Below the pieces are notes generated by a model that had not been told where the DNA came from, ran no database searches, and was given only the letters and a program-made list of their open reading frames with translations. From the NCBI GenBank assembly GCA_038030265.1, contig CM075941.1:44764164-44828163 (forward strand): a stretch of 64,000 nucleotides of DNA, given 5' to 3'. This document shows, piece after piece, positions 43,690 to 54,957 of the stretch. Origin of the DNA: Corythucha ciliata (taxonomy: Eukaryota > Arthropoda > Insecta > Hemiptera > Tingidae). Each line of letters begins with the position of its first letter. The stretch's first letter is position 1. The translations under genes were made by a program, and so were the position numbers.

Positions 43690-44844
43690 GTGCTAATATT
43701 CGTGCCCACTTAATTCAGACCAAAATTGAAAGTTACGCTAAATTTGGGGCTGAAATTGAGATAAATGGTTAATTCACGGCTGAAATTATTGAGAAAAATC
43801 TCTGATTCACGGGCAGAAGTGAGAAAAACTGATAAATTGCAGTTAAAATTGGACCTAATTCGCGGGGTAAAACGTTACTTCACGGATAAAATTAAGAAGA
43901 AGCGCTAAAATCGCGGATAAAGTATTAAAAAGCAGTAATGCACGGTTAAAATTACGAAACACGCTTATACACGGCTAAATTCACCAATGGTTTTGCGAAA
44001 AAGCGCTAATTCGCGCCTAAAATTACGAAAACATAAATTCTCGGCTTGTTTAGAACGCAAGTTCGTGGCTCAGTCTGAGAAAATAAGCGCTAATTCATGG
44101 CTAAAAGTGAAGAAATCGCAAATTCGCGGGAAAAATTGATAAAAAGCGCTAATTCACGTATAGAATTCGGGAAAATCGCGGCTAAAATCACAAATTCGCG
44201 GCTAAAGTGGAGAAAATCTCTAAATCCCAGATATGGGGAAAATCGCTAATTGAGTGTTATAAAGTTGAGAAGAAGCGCTGAAGTGTGGAAAAAACGCTAA
44301 TTCCCGGCTACTGAAGGTAACTTTGTGGCTGATAGTAAACAATCTACAGCGAAATGAAAAAAAGGCGCTAATTTGCGAGTAATATTGAGAAAAAGCGTTC
44401 ATTCGCGGCAAAAAATGGGGAAAAACTTTCATTCGTGGCTCGCTAGGAGGTTAACATTAATTAGAACGCTAATTCACGATGCTATTTAGGGGGCTAAATA
44501 GATAACGTTTGTTAATTCACAGAAATAAATTGAGTTAAAATGACAAGTCACGGTTTCCGGAGGCAACTTCGTGGGTAAAGTTAGAAATTCAACATTAGGG
44601 AAAATCGCTCATTAACGGCTAAAATAAGGAAAAAAGACAAATTCATTGCAAGAAAAATCGCTCATTCGCGGCTAAAATTGAGACAAGTCGCTAATTCGCG
44701 GCTGAAATGGAGACAAATCGCTACTTCACCGATGAAATTGAGAAAAAGTGATGACGTGGGGGGGAAAAAACGCTAATTCGCGGCTCCTTAAGGCAACTTC
44801 ATGGGGGGGGGGGGCTGGTGAAAGATTCGCTAAGGCCGGCTCTG
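43690..44844. mobile_element. fam1 array, forward, closed by a B-type terminus
   Basis: About 35 forward fam1 units run to 44800. Then come an 11-G run and GCTGGTGAAAGATTCGCTAA, GGCCGGCTCTG, the B end of the foldback family in the same position relative to the array as at 51300-51353. The last bases CAGAG in place of CAGTG show decay. No A end with opposed arm was found to the left, so this is a half element or recombinant. Confidence 0.62.
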
Positions 44845-45009
44845 CAATGTGCCGCCTTAGGGCACATTTTTGTGTGCAAATGAAAAACACTACTGTACTG
44901 TCGTTAATTTTTGTTGCTGACGTTATTCAGTGTGTTTTGTTCGATAGCGTCACGGCGTGGCCTTTTGCTCAAAGACCAACATGTTATGCTCAGGGGCGGG
45001 AGAGTGATG

Positions 45010-45590
45010 ATGATGATGGGTGGCTCGCACTGAGTTCTTACAACCAGGTTTATGGCCCACGTCCAAAAAAGGTTGGCTGGCCCTGCGGCCATATGGGTTC
45101 CCTGCTCCGGGGAGGGTCTACGGGCGGCGAAACGTGGGGAGGGAGAGGGCTTTGTCTGGGTGGAGTGCTCCGGCTATGTATTTGTGAGTTGCTACCTCAC
45201 CCCGAGTGACCCCATCTCCGACTTTCGGAGGAAGCTAGAAAATCTGGAAGACGTGATACGGGGACGGGGGAAGAGCTCGATCGTAGGCGGAGACTTCAAC
45301 GCTTGGGCGGTAGAATGGGGGAATGATCTCAACAAATGTAAGGGGGAGGCTCGTCATGAAAATGGCGACAAGGCTGAATCTGGTGGTGGCCAACGAAGGC
45401 AGCTCACCCACTTTCAGAAGGCCAGGGTGTAGAGGCACAGTCCCCGACGTGACGATGATCGCGGAGCGGGCTTCATCCAAGGTGAAGAATTGGATGAATA
45501 CACTGGCAGTGATCATGAATACATTGCGTTCTAACTGGGAGGGGGGGGGGCGCTAACACCCAAACGAACGAAAGCGCAAACGCACCAAAG
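45010..45590 (+). pseudogene. R1-like LINE: endonuclease region
   Basis: Follows a weakly readable N-terminal part (GWLALSSYNQVYGP). GYVFVSCYLTPSDP and IVGGDFNAWAVEWG are the apurinic-endonuclease-type motifs, and the GDFN box is intact. A frameshift near 45340 moves the continuation to another frame (MKMATRLNLVVANEGSSPTF, GTVPDVTMIAERA). This matches the 'L-VNxG-xPTFxR-xG-SxPDVT' region, in which Ser-Asp positions are partly preserved. Ends near an 11-G run (45540). Part of the element spanning to 47700. Confidence 0.85.
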
Positions 45591-46900
45591 CTCTACAACG
45601 TGGGAAGGTTGGACCCGGGGGTCTTCCTCTCGGTTATCCGGGAAGGAATAAGGGAGGCCCAAGTGCGTGCAAAGGAAGGTGGGGAACTCAGTCAATCGGA
45701 GGCTATTGTGAAAGAGACCACTGCTCTCATCGAGGAGGCATGCGCCTGTTCAATGCCGAGGAAAAAAGCTTTCAAGAGTAGGAAGCCAGCTTACTGGTGG
45801 ACGACAGAAATCGTAGAACTTAGGAGGCGCTGTTTCCGACTGAGACGGGTAGCGCAGCGGGCGTCACCGCGGGGGAATGAGCTGGAGAACAAAGTGGCGG
45901 AATACAAAGCGGCTAGAATGGTGGAAAAAGGCCGTAGATTATAGTAAGCGACGAAAGTAGAGTGAGCTTATAGAGGACATTAATAGCGGCCCCTGGGGGC
46001 TGGGATATCGAATAGTGACTCAGAAGCTGGGGAGCATGAGCTCCACTGTCCCAATGCCTGGTAGTTTAAAAGACAGGATTGTCGAGTGCCTATTTTCTGA
46101 TCATCCGGGGCGAGACCCAAACAACATAGACGAGGAACCGGCAAAGGAGATCCGTGCTCTCCATCCGCCTATAGGCCGTTGTGTATGCTCAATACGCTAG
46201 GAAAGCTTCTCGAAAAAATACTTAAGCCGAGGCTGATGGCGGCAATTGAGGCGGCTGGAGGACTTTCCAGACGATAGTTCGGCTTCGTACCCGGGAAGTC
46301 CACTGTTCAAGCGGTTGGGTAGGTGGTGGCAGCGGCAAGGGCCGCATGAGTGGGCAATCACTAATCGAGAAGAATCTGCATGGTTGTGACACTCGACGTC
46401 GAAAAGGCGTTTAATTCGGTCTGTTGGGTGGACATCTTGGGGACGTTTGAGATGCGCTTCCAAATTCTCACATGTCTTCGTAGGATTGTGCGCAGCTACC
46501 TCCATGACAGATGGCTGCTCTATTTCACAGATGAAGGGCCCAGAAGGAGGCGAGTTACGGTGGGTGCGGCACAGGGGGTCATTCTTGGCCCGGACTTCTG
46601 GAACGCCAGCTATAACGGAATCCTCGAGGATACCTTTTTGGTGGGGTATGCCGATGATCTGGCCGTAGTTATCACGGCCCGCAGCCTGCATCACCTGCAG
46701 CTAAAGCTGAACCAGGTGATGCGCAGAATGGACGAATGGATGAAGAAGCACGGGTTACAACTCATCCTCCATGAGACGGAGATTGTTCTCTTGACGAGGA
46801 AGCGCGTGAATCGAGTCGTCCAGGTGCAAGTCATGGGTGAAACGATCCCGACTAGGAGAGTGGTCAGTAGTATCTGGGAATAATACTGGATTCGACGCTC
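45591..46900 (+). pseudogene. R1-like LINE: linker and reverse transcriptase
   Basis: The linker includes KAFKSRKPAYWWTTEIVELR, the 'YWW-xEI-LR' motif of R1-clade ORF2. Next is PWGLGYRIVTQKLG near 45990, also R1-like. About 46160 the text jumps from LFSDHPGR..PAKEIRALHPP to YRPLCMLNTLGKLLEKIL, so the RT fingers (motifs 0-2) are deleted. Later motifs are good: VVTLDVEKAFNSVCW (A), GVILGPDFWNASYNGIL (B), VGYADDLAVVITARS (C, both Asp present) and HGLQLILHETEIVLL (D). There is an in-frame stop near 46276 and another near 46880. Related to copy 2 (25593-27845) only at the level of LINE RTs. Confidence 0.88.
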
Positions 46901-47700
46901 TCCTTCTGGAATCACATTAGCGGGGTGGCCGACAAGACTGCCAGAGTCACTGCAAACTTAAGTGATGAGAAATGTCGTCGGGCCTTCCCCGAAAAAGCGG
47001 AAAATGTTGCTCGGCACGACAGAAGCTATTATGCTTTATGCGCGGAAGTCTGCTGGGCGGATTCCTTGCGTTTCGGTAAATATGCAGATAGGTTGCTGGC
47101 TGTGCAGTGGAGGTCCGCGCTCCGTATAAGCAGTGCCTACCGCACGGTTTCGGGCACCGCAGCGCTCGTCATAGCTGGGGTTATCCCGTTAAACTTGCTG
47201 GCGAAGGAGCGGAAGTGGGTTGCCGAAAGAGCAGGAATGGAGGTCCCGAACTTAATGGTAAAGAAGGAAGAGCGTGGCGCGACCCTAGCCGAGTGGCAGA
47301 GGGAACGGGATGCTGAAGCGCGTGGAAGCAGGTGGACGGCGACCATGATTCCACAACTCCAGCCGTGGCTGGAAAGAAAGCACGGGGAGGTGAACTACTT
47401 CCTGACCATGTTCCTATCAGGGCCGGGGTACATCGGGAAGCACCTGCACTGAATTGGGAAAGAAAGCTGTCCGGACTGCATTTACTGCGGAGCAGAGGAC
47501 GTCGCTAGGCATACCTTTTTTGAATGAACGAACTGGGAGGTCCTTCGGAACGAGCTAGTTAGGTACGTGAGCGCCCTGTGCCCCGGTAGTGTCGCCGGAA
47601 GAATGCTCGAAAAACAGGAGACGTGGAACCAAATCTCCAGCTTCGTAGACGAGGTCCTGAAGGAGAAGAAACGAGGTATGGAAGGGAGGCAAACCTGAAA
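46901..47700 (+). pseudogene. R1-like LINE: C-terminal region with zinc knuckle
   Basis: Continues with ILDSTLSFWNHI-like and VADKTARVTANLS sequence, then the 175-aa frame 46925-47452: RISSAYRTVSGTAALVIAGV, PLNLLAKER and MIPQLQPWLERKHGEVNYFL, then TMFLSGPGYIGKHLH. After a stop (47452) comes SCPDCIYCGAEDVARHTFFE, the CCHC-type knuckle of R1-clade elements, then WEVLRNELVRYVS to about 47690. Several frame breaks. The 3' end and target site could not be placed; unlike copies 1 and 2 it is not in sat17. Confidence 0.85.
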
Positions 47701-48400
47701 TAGACCTCTGCAAGTCTAGACCTGAGCTCGACCAATACGTACAAAATTAATTAGTCGGTCCGTATCATGGACAGCAGGGAGGAGCAAAGGCACAGGGCCC
47801 CCCCCCCCCTGAAGTAATACCGAAAAGGTGGTACCGGGGGGGGGGGGTCTCTGAGGAGGAATGTCTTTGGGTGTTTTAGTGAGTGAAAATCCCACGCTGC
47901 AGGGGAGCCATGGTGATTTCAAATCTATCGTATCAGGAGAATTCCATGTGCTTGGAGCTCGGTTTCCGTCAAATATTATGTCTTGACGAGCTCCCAGCAC
48001 ATTCTGTTCTCCTGGCCGTTGGGAAACAAATTTGGTCAAAAACGCCGATTTTGCCCCTTTTTCAGTGTAATTCAGCGATTTTCGAGCCCCCCCCCCCTGC
48101 CTAAAGACAACACTGCTCGAGTTCGTTTGCGTCTACATACATATAAAAATGCTGAAAATCCTGTTGGATCAATACAGTGGGTCGTCATTTTCTTCGCTAT
48201 TCCCTTGATTGGTCAAAGTAATCACAGGCGAGTTGGTTGAATACGTTGAAAATGATTGGCGCAGAAAGAAAAAAAAAAGGAAGAAGAAAGAATTCGACCT
48301 CTTTCCCCTACCCCCCCACCCACAACAAACCAACCCCTTTGCCTTCTATCTCTACCACAGCCATCAATTCACAGTCCAACTCGGTCCTTTTGCTTTCTAG
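47701..48400. other. Single-copy-like DNA
   Basis: Contains opposed runs of 11 C (47799) and 12 G (47838), and CCCCCCCCCC at 48087. It ends in a good pyrimidine-rich acceptor TCCTTTTGCTTTCTAG at 48400. Confidence 0.4.
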
Positions 48401-48546
48401 GAATACATGAATGGTTTATAGCTCCCAAAGGGCACTCCCCCTGCTCAATCTTTCTCTCTTTCTCATGCCGCCACCACGATTCCGGAGACCCGTACCAATA
48501 CTTGGCAAAGTCGGGTTTTAAGATCGCTGCCGATCGGCAATATAGG
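48401..48546 (+). CDS. Candidate internal or terminal exon of an unrecognised gene
   Basis: After the acceptor at 48400 a single frame stays open with coding-like codons: IHEWFIAPKGHSPCSIFLSF, SCRHHDSGDPYQYLAKSG and FKIAADRQYR. It ends at TATAGG|GTGGGG (48547), a weak donor, or runs three codons further to TAG at 48553. The first codon is split, needing one base from an upstream exon. It is on the same strand as the exon at 40248-40547 and could belong to the same gene. That gene's first exon ends in phase 0, so at least one other exon would be needed between them. I do not recognise the protein family. Confidence 0.35.
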
Positions 48547-49330
48547 GTGGGGTAGGAGGGGTGGGTTAGTGATGTTGGAGGGGGTTTGAATGAGAAGAAA
48601 TAAGAGATCAGGGAGAACGCGCAGACTGCTGACTTTTTTTTTTCTTCTTTTTCCCTCTCTCCAATGTCTTTTTAATCGATTTTGTTGAATCTTTTTCTCA
48701 TCATGGTATGGCGAAGAAAGGAATAGAAAATGAGAAATTATTAGGTTTATCTCAAAATAATGTAATGTTTCTTTTGGGTTATTTCAAAAAAAATAATTGT
48801 AAATGGAGGGGGGTATTACCTCACCTTATGAAATGAAACGAATCCGTTAACGAGTTTTCTTTTTCTTTATAATCAGTTATCACTTGTATTTCTGAGGAAC
48901 TTTCAAGAGGAAAAAAGTTCCTTTTAAAAAGTTCAACCGATAGCTTTCTCCAGTGAGATTAATAATTGAGGGGGGAAAGAATATAAATAAAATATTGACT
49001 TTTATTTATCTAAAACTGACCAAAAATACAAAATGGCAACGCGATCCCGGGCCACGCGTATTAATACAGTACAGTCACGAGGCATACAACCCCACAGGAT
49101 GTGAAAGAGGGCCGTCGAGAGGAGGGGCAGGGATGGGAGGATCCTTCCCGGGCCCGGTCTTTTTAAGGGTGCCCGGCTTCATTTTAAAAATAATTCAATT
49201 GTGGGGAGAATCGAACTTCCGCTACAAGAACCTGTTGATAACGGAGTGGTCTACTGGCTCATTTTAATGTATACCATCCATAATGTACGGTCTTGTCGAT
49301 ATTCATTATAGTTTTCCTTCAAACTAGACC
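48547..49330. other. Single-copy-like DNA with one dispersed repeat end
   Basis: 49106-49200 (GGGCCGTCGAGAGGAGGGGC, CCCGGGCCCGG) is related to the sat17-interrupting repeat at 20111-20312. The remainder has no recognisable feature. Confidence 0.4.
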
Positions 49331-49338
49331 CTTGTACC

Positions 49339-51353
49339 TAGTGCCGGCTTTAAGGGGGGGGGGGGAGAGCCGGGCGACCGCCCGGGGGCACCGTATCCTA
49401 TGGGGCGCGTTTAGCAAAAAGGTGGGAGGAGGGGGACGGGGCAAAATTATAGAAGCGCATTTTATTCATTAATATTTCTAAACTATCAAATTCGGCATAA
49501 AGTAGTTAAAAAGGAGCGTTCGGATTGTCTATAGAGATCTACTGACAGAAGCCAGGACGCAAAGCGAATTAATACTCATCAGATAATTAGCGAATTAATT
49601 AGCAATTCTTTTCAGTTTTGTCCGCAAATTGTCCCAATTTACCCGATAATTAGCGATTTTCTCAATTTTTCCCGAGGATTAGCGTTAGTCCCAATTTTAG
49701 CTGCTAATTAGACATTCTTCTAAATTTAAGTCGTTAATTAGAGCTTTTCGCAAAACTAGCTACGAATTAGCGGCTTTTCTCTTTTGAATCCGCGAATGGG
49801 CAATTTTTTATCATTTCAGTTGCCAATTTTGCCATTTTTCTCAATTTAGCTCCGAATTGGTCTTTGTTTCTTGTTGATGTTTTTTTTTTTTTTCAATTTT
49901 AGCCGCTATTTTTTTCCTTGAAGTGCGCTTGCAAAAAGCATAAACCAGGGCACGTATTAATTTTACCAAAGGACAGCAAATTAGCGTTCTTCTTTTCATC
50001 TTAGCCTTAGAGTGGCATATTCTTATTTATACACCGCGAATCAGCGATTTTTTTCTCAATTTTACTCCGGAAGTTTGATCGAGATACCGCGAATGAACGC
50101 TTTTTCAGAGTTTTGGCCCCAACATTTTTGCCGCAAACTTGCCCCAAGAACAGCATATTAGTGCTCTTTCTCATCTATATCCGCTTAAGGTCCCAAAAAA
50201 AACCTGGGGGTCGGCTTATTTTCTCTATTTTAGCCGTGAAGTTACCCCAAGAAAGCGCGATTTCTCTCCGTTTTGAGGCATCAGAATAGCGCTTTTGTGG
50301 GCTAAATATAATATTCAGCTGCACCCAATCCGACCTGGGTCAGATGGACTGAAAATTGTCGAAAGGAGCCAATATCGCTTCGTCCAACCGCATTCTAAAT
50401 ACTCGAAAGGATAGAAAATCCTTATTTTTCCATCTTTAAGCTTTCCGGAGGCACCCTCTGGAATAAGAGGGCCCGAACTGGCCCGCCACCGTCGCTCCTA
50501 CGCAACTGATTCACGAAAAGATGCGAGATAAAAGCGCCAAATTACGGCTAAAATTAAGAAAAGTACTTCATGGCTAAAGTTTCTTGAAGCTTCCGCTAAT
50601 AACGTGTAGAAAGAGTGCTAATTAGAGGCTAGACGATAGAAGGCAAGTTCGTGACTCAAACTGAGAAAAAGTGCTAATTCATAACTAAAAGCAAAAAAAT
50701 CGCTAATTCACAGCTCTTATGAGAAAAACCCCCTCCTCCGCGGCTAAAATGGAGAAAAATCGCTCATTCACTAACCCGATAAAATTCAGAAGCAAGCGCG
50801 CTGAAGTGAGGAGAACACGCTAATTCGTGGTTTAATTGAGAAATCGTCAATTCACGGCTTCTGATAGTACAACTTCAGGCTAGAAAGTGATAATCCGTGG
50901 CCAAATTCAGAAGGCAATTTGCGACAAAAATTAGGAAACAACTCTAATTGTAGAAAAATCTATAATTAGCGGCTAAAATGAGGAAAAACTCTAGTCTGCG
51001 GCTAAAATAAAGAAAAATGGCTAATTTGGGGGTTAATTTGAGAAAATTTGCTCATTGGCAGAAAATTGAGATGTCAAGCCGCGAAGTTTCCGGAGGCAAC
51101 TTCGTGGCCAATTACGAAAAAGCACTGTAATTTACGGCAAAAATTGAGAAAAATCGCTTATTCGCCGCTAAAATGAAGACAAATTGCTAATTCAACTATG
51201 AAATTGAGAAGAAGCGCCGTAGTGTAGGAAAAACTCCAATTCGCGGTTAAAATGGAGAAAACGCCAAATCGCGGCTTTATTCTGAACGGTGACATTAAAG
51301 GGGTGCTGGTGAAAAATTCGCCCGGGGGCGCCAAATGTCTAAGGCCGGCACTG
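49339..51353. mobile_element. Foldback-type hAT-like transposon carrying opposed fam1 arrays (reference copy)
   Basis: Bounded by TAGTGCCGGCTTTAAGGG (49339, A end) and, inverted, CAGTGCCGGCCTTAGACATT (51353, B end). An exact 8-bp duplication CTTGTACC lies at 49331-49338 and 51354-51361. Behind the A end is a 13-G run and GAGCCGGGCGACCGCCCGGG. Behind the B end is GGCGCCCCCGGGCGAATTTT. fam1 repeats run reverse from 49560 to 50290 and forward from 50510 to 51300, around a 200-bp GC-richer centre (50300-50510). No transposase. The layout recalls Drosophila Foldback elements, whose long inverted termini are tandem repeats near 31 bp. Foldback makes 9-bp duplications, whereas 8 bp points to hAT. 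Confidence 0.9.
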
Positions 51354-51408
51354 CTTGTACCTAACTAAACACATTTTCCCCATAATTTTATCCTTTGTAT
51401 CTTCGGAA

Positions 51409-51620
51409 TTAAGGAGGGACGGTCGTTTTTTTTGATTTTTTAAAAAATTGCACGTACAGGTTTCGGCTTAAAAAAAAACAACAAAATATATATACATAGC
51501 GTATATATATACACGCTATTTTTCGCTTGACCGACCAAATGTGAGGCACTTTACCACGAAGTCCTTGAGTTGTGCTCCTTGAGTTGCCTCCAGGAGTGGG
51601 GAAGAAATGTAAGTGCATTG
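51409..51620. other. AT hairpin and 47-bp repeat, copy 1
   Basis: ATAGCGT and ACGCTAT pair around a TA-rich loop (51497-51519). 51513-51559 is repeated at 52502-52548 with a single difference; it contains TTTTTCGCTTGACCGACC and AAATGTGAGGCACTTT. The surrounding fam1 DNA is far more diverged, so this block is young or constrained. Confidence 0.7.
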
Positions 51621-52390
51621 AGAAAAGCGCTAATATTGAGCGCTTATTGAGGAAAAGCGAAGCCTCCCCCCCACGGTGAGAAACATCGTTAATTCACAGC
51701 TAAAATTGAGGAAAAAATTCGCAAAATCAATTGAGATAACTGGCCGATTGGTTCATTAACGGCTAAAATTAATACAAAGCGCTAATCTGTATCTAACATT
51801 GTGAAAAATCGCTAATTCATGACAAAAATTCAGGAAAAGCTACAGTTCGCTGCTGAAATTGGGAAATCTTGCTAATTCAAATTTCAACGATGAAGGGGGA
51901 AAAAATTCAAATCCCACAATTGAAAAAAAATGACAATTTTAGCGCTAATCCGAGGATGTAAGCTAAAAAAGGCGCTTAATCTCAGGATAATTTTGATTGA
52001 TTTGTGAACATTCGCGGATAAACGCAATCCTAATTTGGTGTTTTTCGGGACAACTCCGTGGCAAAAATTGATACAAAGAAGCGCTAGTTAATTGCTCAGT
52101 GTGGTAAAATCACTATTTCGCTGCAAATATTGAAAAATGGGGTCAATTCGTGGCTAAAATAAAGGAAAAGCGCTGATGATTCCTGGAGAAAATGATGTTA
52201 TAATTATCTGCTGAAATTTTGGGAAAAGAGCCAATTTGATGCTAAATTGCAGTATAAGTACTAATTCGCGACTAAAATGGATAAAAACCGCTATAATTCA
52301 TGATTGAAGGTGAATAAATTTAAATTCACGTCAAAAATTTAGAAATTCCTATCATTAGTGGGGTGGAAAGAGGAATAGTATATCTCACAA

Positions 52391-52496
52391 CGAGTGAGGA
52401 AAGCGTCACTTTACGCGCGAGTTGTGTTTGGCGATCGAGGCGAAGCCGAGTTCGCTAATTACTAACAACGAGCGCGTAAAGACGCTCCTCACGAGT
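52391..52496. other. 106-bp foldback hairpin
   Basis: The left arm 52391-52425 (CGAGTGAGGAAAGCGTC, ACTTTACGCGCGAGTTGT) pairs with the right arm 52465-52496 (ACAACGAGCGCGTAAAG, ACGCTCCTCACGAG) with small indels, around a 39-bp loop holding GATCGAGGCGAAGCCGAG. GC-rich stem within AT-rich fam1. It could be a MITE remnant or a structured RNA source; neither is shown. Confidence 0.75.
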
Positions 52497-52735
52497 AGCG
52501 AACGCTATTTTTCGCTTGACCGACCAAATGTGAGGCACTTTGCCACGACTCACTCCAAACACGTCACTCGTGACGGAAATTACTTTACATCACTCCTAGC
52601 AGTGACGTAAAGTACTTTCGTTCACTCTGTGACGTAAAGTAAGCAAATAACACGCTGAGATTAAAGTGTTTCTTTCGTAGTGAGGTTGCCATGGTGAAAA
52701 TAGTCACTTTCTCCGTAGGTCAAGCGAAAAAATTG
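52497..52735. mobile_element. Palindrome-rich block with TGACGTAAAGTA repeats
   Basis: Starts with the second copy of the 47-bp repeat (52502-52548). TACTTTACATCAC (52581) faces GTGACGTAAAGTA (52603) as a near-perfect hairpin. A further GTGACGTAAAGTA follows near 52630. GGTCAAGCGAAAAA near 52718 is the inverted form of TTTTTCGCTTGACC at 52508-52521. The inverted flanking motif suggests a small inverted-repeat element of about 220 bp. Confidence 0.55.
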
Positions 52736-53040
52736 CTGTACTTCAACGCTAAACATGGGAGAAAGCAATAATACCCGACCAAAATGGAGGAAGAGTGCCA
52801 TCTAACGGTTGAAATATAGTTAAAATTTTAGCACTAATCCCCGAAGCCGAAAATCAGAAGAGGCGCTACATCACGGGTATTAATTAAAATGTGACCATTC
52901 GCAGTTAGAATTGAAGAATCACCAATTAGGCGTTTCTGAAGATGAATACGCGACAAAAATTCTTGGCCATGAAAATTTGTGAATTCGCGACTAAAGTTGA
53001 GAAATCGCCATTTCGTGGTTCCTGGAGGCAACTTTTGCAG

Positions 53041-53399
53041 ATCAAATTGAGTGATTCAATCCTGTGATTGACAAGTTTAGATACCACTGATGATGGTTTA
53101 ATAAAATGAAAACCGGTCCTGGAAAGGGAAGACTCTCCCCCCTCCCTCTATTTGCCCCATATTTCGTGGGTATAGACGATCCTTTTCATCAGGAAAAAAT
53201 TAGCAACCCCACGGTCTCACCTTGAAGCCTTGACAGTAGCGGCGGAAGTTCAGGGCCAGTGAATGCCCCCCCCCCCCAATGGTCTGGTTGGGGGAGCAGC
53301 TCTTCCCCAATCCGATGTTTGAGGAATCGAGAAAAAAAAGCGTGTTGTGTTTGCCACCTACAAATTTTCGTTCGCACCTTCTACAACACGATTCGGATT
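53041..53399. other. Mixed non-coding DNA
   Basis: Contains an 11-C run near 53268. No gene. Overlapping frames on both strands at 53189-53655 are repeat-derived to the right and unsupported to the left. Confidence 0.4.
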
Positions 53400-53960
53400 C
53401 ACGAGATTGGTTTCTAACGAGCCAGATCTGCAAACTTTGGAGGGCTTCAAAAGAGCCAAACCACCGGAGTTGCTTGTTTTTATGGAGCCAAACGTGGAAT
53501 TGGTTCTCAAAATTGCCAAAACAGCAAGTGGGTCCCCAGCAGTGGGTTCCCTTAGTGCCGAATCCGCGAAATTGCTTCTATGCAGGCCAAAAATGTGTGA
53601 AATTGCTTTCTTGAACCCCGTGAAATATGACTTTTTTGATGAGTCATCCCCGTGAATTTGGATTTCGAGTGAATCAATCCGTCAGAATCAATTTTTCCAA
53701 GGATAAAATTTCTGAAATTTGGGCTTAAAGGGGTAAAAGCTGTCAATTCTAGCCATCTAACCAAGAGAATTCCAGTCAAGACCATAGTGAAGAAGAATTT
53801 GACTCTGGAATCAACTGTTTCGTCCACCTAGATGGCCTTTTTGGGTGATTAAAACCCGATAATTTGGTTCTTTGGGATCCAAATCCACGAAATTTGGGCT
53901 TTGAAAGGGCTAACCCCACGAAAATTATATTTTAATGTGGTCAATGGACATTTTGGTTCA
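53400..53960. repeat. fam6 array, reverse
   Basis: About 17 units such as 'aaaagagccaaaccaccggagttg' and 'ggatccaaatccacgaaatttggg', the complement of the fam6 pattern at 34870-36320. Confidence 0.75.
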
Positions 53961-54020
53961 GAGGGTAAAGTACATTTCATGACACACTCTTGTTCTTACC
54001 CTCCAAGTTTCTGCTCTGAG

Positions 54021-54077
<57 letters not shown>
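54021..54077. repeat. (AGTGAAT)n microsatellite
   Basis: Seven to eight perfect 7-bp units; ends in ATGCC. Confidence 0.93.
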
Positions 54078-54078
<1 letters not shown>

Positions 54079-54913
54079 TGCCATTTTACGGTCGATGTGG
54101 CCGTTTACTTAGCTTATAACACGTCGTTTATCTAATACATAAAACTGTGTCGTTAGGACTCAGTACCGAGGAACATTAACCCAGGAAAATAACCCAGAAA
54201 CAAGATAATTTCATGGAAAGGCAGTAAATTTGGTGAAGATTTTGGAATTTTGGCCTCAATAATTTCGATGAGGGGGGGGGAGTTGGATTGAACTGCTCAG
54301 ATTTTTGCTCCCCCAATGCTGAATGACTTCCGCTGCCACTGTGCCTTGATCACGTCATAAGTGCTGAAGGGTTTTATCGTTTTGTCTAATGTGAACGATA
54401 TTCATCGTTCGTACTCTTAACAATAACGTGTTTCAGGACTTGCCCTTTGAATCGAACCCCCGTTTGGCGAGAAAGCTGAATTTTGATTGGATCTGGACGT
54501 TAAAAACTTTTCTGCCCAGAAAACTAGAAAAACTCAGTTCTCAAATTCAAAATAATTATTGTGTGTAGTCGTCATCAGCCGTATAGTACACCGCAACACC
54601 GTATACATAGCGTGAAAATCATGGTCACCATAATACGTTAGTACGTGAATGCATTCAGGTTTTTGTCTGTTTATTTGAGGGGCCCGACTTTGAAGGCCCT
54701 CCCGGGCCCGGATCTCGACGGCCCTAACAATAATTTTGAGATATTCCGTGGATCGTAAAATCTTGTCCAAGCGTTTAATTTCGTTTCTAATGAAATTTTC
54801 CTCGTAGTTCTGGCTGGTGACAGTGTGTGGTGGGGGGGGGGGGTCACATCAAAAGAGAGAAAACTACGTACAAACGAGACTACACGCGCTCTCACAACGT
54901 TTGATTAATGGGT

Positions 54914-54916
<3 letters not shown>

Positions 54917-54950
<34 letters not shown>

Positions 54951-54957
54951 AATTAAT
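54917..54957. repeat. (CT)n microsatellite
   Basis: About 20 CT units, nearly uninterrupted. Confidence 0.96.

Larger units (their letters stand above)
51630..53040. repeat. fam1 array, forward
   Basis: About 35 forward units outside 52385-52740, where an unrelated palindromic block interrupts. Fades at 53050. Confidence 0.8.

Noticed and set aside
49339..51353. Helitron/DINE-type element with internal tandem repeats
   Set aside because: Clear inverted ends and an 8-bp target duplication argue against rolling-circle elements, which lack both.
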